NCBI GenBank assembly: GCA_022561675.1
Contig: JADFQT010000073.1
Location: 1 to 9,834 of the forward strand
Reading direction: 5' to 3'
DNA from: Chloroflexota bacterium
Lineage (GTDB): Bacteria; Chloroflexota; Dehalococcoidia; Lucifugimonadales; UBA3495
Length of the DNA: 9,834 nucleotides
In this document: in pieces, positions 5,590 to 9,834 of the stretch
Position numbering within the stretch: position 1 is the first letter of the stretch
Layout of the letters: every line of letters begins with the position of its first letter
Program-made: the position numbers and the translations under genes
The notes under the pieces: generated by a model
Database searches by the model: none
Seen by the model: only the letters and a program-made list of their open reading frames with translations
Told to the model about the DNA's origin: nothing

Positions 5590-7311
5590 ATGAAGGTACA
5601 GATCATGTCCCCGGCCGCGGACCGGGTGGATTACCGGGTGCCTCCGGCGCCGCGCCTAACAACTCTGAATGGTAAGACCATCGGTCTGTACAACAATATG
5701 ACCGGTGGCGCCGACATCGCCGTGGAGCGGGTGGCCGAGCACATCAGCGAGCGGTTCTCCGGCGTAAAATTCGAGAGATATGGGGGTGACCTAAGGTCTG
5801 ACCGCCCGGCTCTAAGCCGGGGGAATCATATTGATGAGGAAGAGGCCGCCCGGATAGCCGAGGAGGTGGACGCTGTTATCGGCGCCACCGCGCATTGAGG
5901 GGGTTGCACGTCGTGGCTTGCCCACGACATGGTAGCCGTTGAGAAGGCAGGCATACCGGCCGTGGCCATCGCCGCCCGGAGCTTTGCCCGGGCCTGGCAG
6001 TCTTGCGTCGATGGGTGGGGCCAGCCCAGTACTGCCTTCGTGACCATCCCCCACGCAACCACCGGCCAGCAGGCGGACTTTATCCGCAAGATGGTTGACG
6101 AGCAGATCGATGGCATAATCCGGGGGCTCACCGAGCTTCCCGCGGCTCCGGGTCCCAGTGGCTCTCGGGACTTGGGTCAAGGAACCGAGACCTTCACGGT
6201 AGAGATGAATGAGACGCCCGTGGGTCTGGATGCGGTGAATCGCTTCTTTGCGGAGCGGGACTGGAGTGACGGCATCCCCGTAATTCCGCCTACGCCGGCC
6301 GCCGTCGAGCAGATGTTGAAGGGAACCAGGCGTCAGCCCCAGGAAGTGCTCATGGTAATGGAGCCCGGATTTGGCCTGGCGACGGTGGAGAAGATTGCCA
6401 TTAACGCCGTCATGGCCGGGTGCCAGCCGGAGCAGTTTCCCGTTCTCCTCGCCGCCATCGACGCTCTGGCCCAACCCCAGATGAACCACCGTGACATGCA
6501 GGTATCCGGCCACACCGAGGCGCCGCTGATCCTGGTGAACGGGCCTATCGTCAATAAAGCGGGGATCAACTTTACGACCACGGCTATGGGGCCGGGGGTA
6601 GTCAACAGCGCCAACACGGCCATTGGGCGGGCGTTGCGGTTGTGCCTGATCAACATCGGCTATTGCAAAGCTGGAGCGGGAGACCCGAACTTCATCGGCC
6701 TGCCAACCAAATTCGGAATGTGTATCGCCGAAAACGAGGAGGACAGTCCCTGGCAGCCCTACCATATGGACCGGGGGTTCCGGCGGGACGAGAGCGCGGT
6801 GACCGTGGTCTCGGTGACCGGCCCCACGGATATCCTCGATTCGGGTTCCAGGTCCCCCGAGGATACGTTGAACAACATTGCGTCGATGATGTTCTACCCC
6901 AACTCGGGCGCCGGCGGATGGATCCGGGGCTGGCAATCGGCCCAAGTTGGCCACACCAACAAGAGGGTTCCCTACCAGGGGCCCTACCACCCTATTATCC
7001 TCAGCCCCTCCCGGGCGGTCATCCTGGCCGAGGCCGGCATGAGTAAGCAGGATGCCCAGGCCTGGCTGCACCAAAACTGCCGGGTTCCCTTGAAGTCCGT
7101 CCTCCGGTCGCGGGCCGCGCCCAAGGATGCCAGTGGCCGATGGCTGAATCACCCGGAGCTGCAGCATTTGGAGAATGACCCCGAGGCGAGTATTCCAGCC
7201 CTGGAAAGCCCGGAGCAATACCTGCTCTTCGTCACCGGGGGATCGACCCACTATGCCAACTTCTTCTATGGGACCTACGGCATCGCTACCGTGCCCGTGG
7301 CGGAAGCCTAG
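5590..7311 (+). CDS. UGSC-family selenoprotein with in-frame UGA (Sec103), fused to a C-terminal domain
   Basis: One frame runs from ATG 5590 (GAGGAG eight bases upstream) to TAG 7309-7311. It is interrupted only by TGA at 5896-5898, and I read that codon as selenocysteine, giving 573 residues with Sec103. The sequence flows through it: DAVIGATAH-U-GGCTSWLAHDM, matching the UGSC (seleno)protein family, where Sec follows a strand ending in a small-residue loop and a Cys sits three residues later (here Cys106). The domain begins with LNGKTIGLYNN (about 26-36), has a DEEEAARIAEEVDAVI helix-strand before the Sec, and continues with AVEKAGIPAVAIAARSF to about 185. After a Pro/Gly-rich linker, the C-terminal region (206-573) carries DWSDGIPVIPPT (224-235), ATVEKIAINAVMAGCQPEQF (264-283), LVNGPIV, MCIAENEE (377-384) and VSVTGPTDI. 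These recur in proteins I recall near UGSC genes, but their function is unknown. The U-x-x-C pair suggests a redox role. Without recoding, this would appear as a 102-residue ORF and a 460-residue ORF starting at 5929. Confidence 0.9.
5896..5937 (+). promoter_or_regulatory. Candidate bacterial SECIS element directing Sec insertion
   Basis: Immediately after the in-frame UGA the RNA can form a hairpin. GUCGUGG (5910-5916) pairs perfectly with CCACGAC (5922-5928) around a CUUGC loop. A lower stem of 5902-5907 with 5932-5937 (four Watson-Crick and two G-U pairs) is separated from it by a small internal loop. The apical loop starts 18 bases after the UGA, within the range known for bacterial SECIS elements, which are read by SelB inside the coding region. 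If the G-C closing pair opens, the loop begins with G, as in the usual consensus. This is a hand fold without energies. Confidence 0.75.
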
Positions 7312-7316
7312 CCAAG

Positions 7317-7432
7317 AGAGTGTGTTTAAAAAGCTCTTCTTTTGTCATTGCGAGCGAAGCGAAGCAATCTCGTTTTCTTAGTGGCATTGCTTCGGAGCGT
7401 TGCCCCCCGGAATGACTTATTAAACACCCTCT
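7317..7432. repeat. Palindromic MITE-like element (contains GAGCGAAGCGA, copy 3)
   Basis: The terminal arms AGAGTGTGTTTAA (7317-7329) and TTAAACACCCTCT (7420-7432) are complementary at 12 of 13 positions. Inside them is a second inverted repeat, GTCATTGCGAGCGAAGCGAA from 7344 against a CTTCGGAGCG...GGAATGAC arm ending at 7416. The element lies between two convergent genes, six bases after the selenoprotein stop codon, and could also act as a bidirectional terminator. No target-site duplication is obvious. Translated in one frame it gives CHCERSEAI, a peptide often mis-annotated from this repeat. Confidence 0.75.
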
Positions 7433-7456
7433 GGGAGGAAAGACAAGAGAGGGCAG

Positions 7457-8317
7457 CTATGCCAGCTCTCTGAGGAACCGCTCTACTGCCGGATAAAGGG
7501 GTAGGCACGAAGCCTTTGTGGACCGCTGCCAATTGTCATACACCTCTTCCAACCGGCTGACCAACTCCGGCACATCTCGAATCTTTTCCAGGTAGGTCTC
7601 AGAATTTTGATAGAGCTCCTCGGCCTGCCGATGCTCCGGCCATGAGGTGGGAAGCCCATAATCCTCACAAATAAATTCTTGTAGGCGAACCACCCCCATC
7701 CAATTCTTCGGTATCTCAAGGTAGCCGGGCAGGTGGACTGCTACTGTCTTGGTCGCGACGCCAGAGGCCGCCGCATATCGCGTGACCAGCTCAAGGATGG
7801 AGGCGGGACGCTGCTCCGCCTGGTAGAGGGCACTGATGGGCGGCACTGCATCCTCCCCATCTATCTGGTCATCCCAGTGAGAAAGCAGCAGCGGGCGGGT
7901 ATGGGGAACCAGGTCATACATGCCGCCGATGACCGTATATTCGCTCACCTCAAAGTAATTGAAGACCTCTAAGATCGATTCGATCAGCTCTTCACCGCGG
8001 AGATTCGGTTCTCTTACATGAAGAAAGATAAGGTCTTGTTCTCCTTCCCGGATGGAGAAGTAGAAAGACGCATTGGGAATCAGAAGCTCCAATTTATTCT
8101 GACGTTGGTGATAGGCCGGACGGTAACGGGTAAAGTCGTAGAAACGCCCCGGGCGGGCCAGGGCTGCCAGAGGTCTGGCGTTAAGGAAACTCTCAGTCTT
8201 ATCTAGGCATAGGGTGCCTACGGCTCCAGCATCGAACCAGGGTTTGAGAGAAGCCAAAACCCGCGGTCGTTTCAAAGCAGGAACGGGCTCCTTTATTTCA
8301 AAGGCTCCTAAAAACAT
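7457..8317 (-). CDS. PAC2 family protein (proteasome assembly chaperone-like)
   Basis: The 286-residue protein resembles the PAC2 family, found in archaea, actinobacteria and Chloroflexota. In eukaryotes its relatives chaperone proteasome assembly; the bacterial role is poorly defined. Supporting segments are RPRVLASLKPWFDAGAVGTL (17-36, usually 'GWnDAG' in the family), LIFLHVREPNLRGEELIESI (96-115), and EYTVIGGMYDLVPHTRP (126-142), where members normally read G.....PHTRP. VTKTVAVHLPGYLEIPKNW-like sequence (about 188-206) corresponds to the conserved 'HxPHYL' region. A C-terminal helical tail rich in Glu, Leu and Arg (about 228-286, YLEKIRDVPELVSRLEEVYD) may form a coiled coil. The ATG at 8317 has only a weak ribosome binding site (GGAG, complement of about 8307-8309 is inside the gene), so the start could differ slightly. 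No proteasome gene is nearby. Confidence 0.8.
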   Translation of the reverse strand: MFLGAFEIKEPVPALKRPRVLASLKPWFDAGAVGTLCLDKTESFLNARPLAALARPGRFYDFTRYRPAYHQRQNKLELLIPNASFYFSIREGEQDLIFLHVREPNLRGEELIESILEVFNYFEVSEYTVIGGMYDLVPHTRPLLLSHWDDQIDGEDAVPPISALYQAEQRPASILELVTRYAAASGVATKTVAVHLPGYLEIPKNWMGVVRLQEFICEDYGLPTSWPEHRQAEELYQNSETYLEKIRDVPELVSRLEEVYDNWQRSTKASCLPLYPAVERFLRELA

Positions 8318-8711
8318 CGCTCAAGTACTCAGGTGGTTTACTCGGTTCCCCGGTACGGTCTATCAGTAACGATAATAGGGTAAGGTGATTCCGGAGGGGT
8401 AAGCATTGTCCTGAATTGGGGTCAAGTTGGTGGCTAGTCCGGGCAGATCGGGGGACAAAAGGGTAACCGGGTGGGACTGGAGGGGCGAGGCCGGCCGGCA
8501 AGCGTCAAGTTGGGCCGGCTTTTCAGGGGGGCAATAGCAAATCCCTGTAGCAAAACCAAGGTGGGGGTGACGTGGACCGCCGTACCAACCCTTGGGGTTT
8601 CATCTAGGCATCAGTTTATTTTGCCCAGGTACAGCAACTCACATTGACATAGCCCGGCGTCTCCCATAGAGTATTTTCGGGTCCACCATTCGGATATTGG
8701 GAGGTGACTTC
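8318..8711. other. Intergenic region of 394 bases, no gene seen
   Basis: This divergent gap between the PAC2-family and VOC genes should contain both promoters. I found no convincing coding frame. A GC-rich hairpin is possible around 8490-8525, with GCCGGC on both sides followed by TTTT. The 10-base word GTCAAGTTGG occurs twice (about 8421-8430 and 8505-8514). I considered a riboswitch here but could not match any consensus. Confidence 0.45.
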
Positions 8712-9089
8712 ATGGTGACAGTGCTGGACCATACCATAGTTCCGGTTCGGGACCGGCAAGAGGCGGTCAAATTTTACACCGAGATATTCGGGTTTGAGGA
8801 TCTGGGAGAGGCGGGACCCTTCCTGGCGGTTCGGGTTAACGACACGCTTAATCTGGACTTCCGCCAGTCGGATGACTTCCGGAGCATCCATTACGCCTTT
8901 GCCATGGAGGCTGGAGAGTTTGAAGACGCCTTCTCTCGAATTCGCGACTCCGGCATTCCCTACGGCGATAGTCCTTCTCAACAGGAAAACATGAAGGGCC
9001 CCGGAATGACCCTGGGCGCCAAAGGCCAGGGCAAGGCGGTCTACTTCAAAGATCCCAGCGGCCACGTCCTGGAAATAAAGACCTACTGA
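8712..9089 (+). CDS. VOC (vicinal oxygen chelate/glyoxalase-fold) family protein
   Basis: I chose ATG 8712 (125 residues) because GGGAGGTGA (8699-8707) lies five bases upstream; the frame is open a few codons further to a TTG with no ribosome binding site. The single-chain protein has two beta-alpha-beta-beta-beta units. The first begins LDHTIVPVRDRQEAVKFYTE (5-24) with metal ligand His7. His60 in RSIHYAF opens the second. The last strand, YFKDPSGHVLEIKTY (111-125), carries the typical DPSGHVLEI signature and metal ligand E121. The metal-binding set is complete, so it is likely an enzyme (isomerase, lyase, dioxygenase or glutathione/thiol transferase type), not just a binding protein. The substrate is not indicated. 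A 91-base gap follows before a GNAT-like fragment. Confidence 0.92.
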   Translation: MVTVLDHTIVPVRDRQEAVKFYTEIFGFEDLGEAGPFLAVRVNDTLNLDFRQSDDFRSIHYAFAMEAGEFEDAFSRIRDSGIPYGDSPSQQENMKGPGMTLGAKGQGKAVYFKDPSGHVLEIKTY

Positions 9090-9120
9090 CCCAACGTCCT
9101 GACCAAACATCCGGCGAGCC

Positions 9121-9150
9121 AGCGGCCCCGCCAAGAGCGGCCCTGCCAAA
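9121..9150. repeat. Two tandem 15-base units
   Basis: AGCGGCCCCGCCAAG (9121-9135) is followed directly by AGCGGCCCTGCCAAA (9136-9150), differing at two positions. It lies in the gap after the VOC gene. It is probably a small local duplication without known role. Confidence 0.55.
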
Positions 9151-9180
9151 AGGGAAGCGCAAGAAAGGAAACGATGAAAG

Positions 9181-9429
9181 TTGGCTGACTCCATCCTGGT
9201 GCGTCCGGCGAATCCGCGCGATTTGAAAGTCTTGGTGGAGTTCAACTCCGCCATGGCGCTGGAGACCGAGGGCAAGAATCTTGACCCAGATGCCCTGCAT
9301 GCCGGCGTCGCCGCGGTGCTGGAAGACGGCTACCGCACCAAGGACATCATGTCCGAGGGTAAGATCGAGGTCGGCACACCTGTGATGGGCGACAAGGTGC
9401 TGGAGAAGTTTCTGGCGATGCCGGCCTGA
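9181..9429 (+). CDS. Chimeric ORF: GNAT N-terminus joined to a LeuB C-terminus
   Basis: The 82-residue frame starts at TTG 9181, with an AAAGGAAA about 10 bases upstream. Residues 5-49 (ILVRPANPRDLKVLVEFNSA, then MALETEGKNLDPDALHAG and VAAVLED) match the start of a GNAT acetyltransferase of the 'ALETEGK.LD' type. From about residue 49 on (DGYRTKDIMSEGKIEVGTP, then VMGDKVLEKFLA) it reads like the last 30 residues of 3-isopropylmalate dehydrogenase (LeuB). The acetyl-CoA-binding half of the GNAT and nearly all of LeuB are missing, so neither part can be functional as such. The join falls in GVAAVLED, a stretch both families can have. An assembly or recombination join is more likely than a real fusion gene; see the findings. 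Confidence 0.6.
   Translation: MADSILVRPANPRDLKVLVEFNSAMALETEGKNLDPDALHAGVAAVLEDGYRTKDIMSEGKIEVGTPVMGDKVLEKFLAMPA
9304..9330. other. Suspected sequence junction 1 (GNAT to LeuB-like)
   Basis: The change of protein family happens within these bases, which encode residues 42-50 of the chimeric ORF. The coordinates are inferred from the protein pattern, and the exact join cannot be placed by eye. Confidence 0.5.
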
Positions 9430-9438
9430 GGCTGGCCG

Positions 9439-9597
9439 ATGTGGCGGGTTCTCGGCTTCATTCTCAATCCGGTCGGCGCAATCGTTTGGCCGATCCTGAG
9501 GGGCATGGGCCGTGGTATCGACCGCATGCTCGGGCCGGTGGTCGGCTGGTTGTTCGCGCTTGCGCTGTTGGTGCTGATGGCGCACCTGGAGCCGTAA
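9439..9597 (+). CDS. Small hydrophobic protein, 52 residues
   Basis: The frame runs from ATG 9439 to TAA 9597, with GAGG (9428-9431) seven bases upstream. The product, MWRVLGFILNPVGAIVWPIL at its start, has two hydrophobic stretches: residues 4-20 and 34-49 (VVGWLFALALLVLMAH). A basic loop, RGMGRGIDR, lies between them, so it could be a two-pass membrane hairpin. I do not recognise the family. It follows the LeuB-like fragment closely and probably shares its source genome. It ends where the suspected second junction begins. Confidence 0.5.
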   Translation: MWRVLGFILNPVGAIVWPILRGMGRGIDRMLGPVVGWLFALALLVLMAHLEP

Positions 9598-9834
9598 TGA
9601 CCAATATACTTCCAGTTACAGTGCAGCCATTAACGTCAGTTACCACCACAGTGTAATTCCCGGTGCCTAAACCCGTGAAATTTCCACTACCCGAAAAGGT
9701 AACACCACCATCAATGGAATATTGTAAAGGAGGTGTACCGCCACTTGCTGTAATGGTGATCGTTCCGTCATTCACTCCGCAGGCACTGGGATCTGTTTTT
9801 GACTCAGTATCAATGATTGGTACTGGATTAACAA
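9464..9834 (-). CDS. SprB-type repeat protein fragment (Bacteroidota-like), partial
   Basis: The minus-strand frame is open at the right window edge. From 9834 to about 9601 it encodes one repeat typical of SprB and related Bacteroidota cell-surface adhesin/gliding proteins: DPSACGVNDGTITITASGG, then TPPLQYSIDGG, NFTGLGTGNYTVVVTDVNGC and TVTGSILVI. Such proteins carry many copies and are exported by the type IX secretion system. Beyond about 9600 the frame continues to a stop at 9464, but that stretch is the antisense of the small membrane ORF and does not look like protein, so the natural C-terminus is not here. The beginning lies outside the window. The base composition is visibly more AT-rich than in the rest of the window. 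The family call is strong for 9601-9834 only. Confidence 0.75.
   Translation of the reverse strand, partial: VNPVPIIDTESKTDPSACGVNDGTITITASGGTPPLQYSIDGGVTFSGSGNFTGLGTGNYTVVVTDVNGCTVTGSILVITAPGAPSAPTAQARTTSRPPARACGRYHGPCPSGSAKRLRRPD
9595..9605. other. Suspected sequence junction 2 (GC-rich DNA to Bacteroidota-like DNA)
   Basis: The GC-rich membrane ORF ends at 9597, and AT-richer SprB-encoding sequence starts within a few bases. This inference rests on composition and protein family; the exact join is uncertain. Confidence 0.5.

Noticed and set aside
5812..7251. A 479-residue open frame on the minus strand
   Set aside because: It is the antisense of the selenoprotein C-terminal region, is Gly/Arg/His-rich without any recognisable motif, and arises from the GC-rich codon bias of the real gene.
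5929..7311. Separate gene starting at ATG 5929
   Set aside because: The ATG is inside the SECIS-like stem and encodes the Met of AHDM in the conserved domain. There is no ribosome binding site, and the frame continues upstream through the UGA to a well-supported start at 5590.
7175..7381. Frame ending in CHCERSEAISFS
   Set aside because: It is a translation of the intergenic GAGCGAAGCGA repeat plus an alternative frame of the selenoprotein gene. The peptide CHCERSEAI is a known sign of spurious ORFs over such repeats.
8400..8620. Possible cobalamin or other riboswitch upstream of the VOC gene
   Set aside because: AAAAGGGTAACCGGGTG and the following GC-rich hairpin vaguely recall parts of a B12 riboswitch, but the conserved box is not present and the downstream gene has no B12 link.
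1..9834. CRISPR array, tRNA or rRNA genes
   Set aside because: I looked for regularly spaced repeats, tRNA-like cloverleaf ends and conserved rRNA stretches and saw none. The repeats present are few and irregularly spaced.

Overview
This looks like a metagenome-derived, GC-rich bacterial segment. A Chloroflexota source (Dehalococcoidia/SAR202-like) is my best guess. The guess rests on the mix of accessory enzymes, a lipoprotein cytochrome c with a Pro/Thr-rich tether, a PAC2-family protein, a UGSC-type selenoprotein and interspersed palindromic repeats built on GAGCGAAGCGA. No rRNA, tRNA or other phylogenetic marker is present, so the assignment is an inference. UGA is an ordinary stop here (several genes end in TGA), which matters for the main finding.

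Layout of bases 1-5350. The 5' end of a minus-strand gene with a weakly receiver-like N-terminus runs off the left edge (1-146). A hairpin repeat lies in the gap before a minus-strand acyl-CoA dehydrogenase-fold oxidoreductase (295-1506). A plus-strand protein with an ADP-ribosyltransferase-like N-terminus (1681-2319) converges on a minus-strand exonuclease III gene, xth (2337-3110). A 430-base repeat-bearing intergenic region follows. Then come three plus-strand genes: a lipoprotein cytochrome c (3541-3981), a SAM-dependent methyltransferase (3990-4655) and a RimJ/RimL-type GNAT acetyltransferase (4745-5347).

Layout of bases 5350-9090. The central feature is one reading frame, 5590-7311, interrupted only by an in-frame TGA at 5896-5898. 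That TGA lies exactly where the UGSC family carries selenocysteine and is followed at once by a stable hairpin placed as a bacterial SECIS element should be. I annotate one 573-residue selenoprotein: an N-terminal UGSC-type domain with the variant motif U-G-G-C, fused to a large C-terminal domain of unknown function. Conventional gene calling would split it in two. After it lie a palindromic MITE-like element (7317-7432), a minus-strand PAC2-family gene (7457-8317), a 394-base gap and a plus-strand VOC/glyoxalase-fold gene (8712-9089).

The last 650 bases look composite. A short open frame (9181-9429) begins as a GNAT acetyltransferase and ends as the C-terminus of a 3-isopropylmalate dehydrogenase, joined where the two resemble each other. 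A 52-residue membrane ORF follows. From about 9600 the sequence becomes AT-richer and encodes, on the minus strand, a SprB-type repeat of Bacteroidota gliding/adhesin proteins. Two abrupt changes of apparent origin within 300 bases suggest an assembly chimera rather than biology.

Apart from the possible cytochrome/methyltransferase pair (8-base gap) there is no clear multi-gene operon. The genes look like an accessory assortment with small repeats in the gaps.
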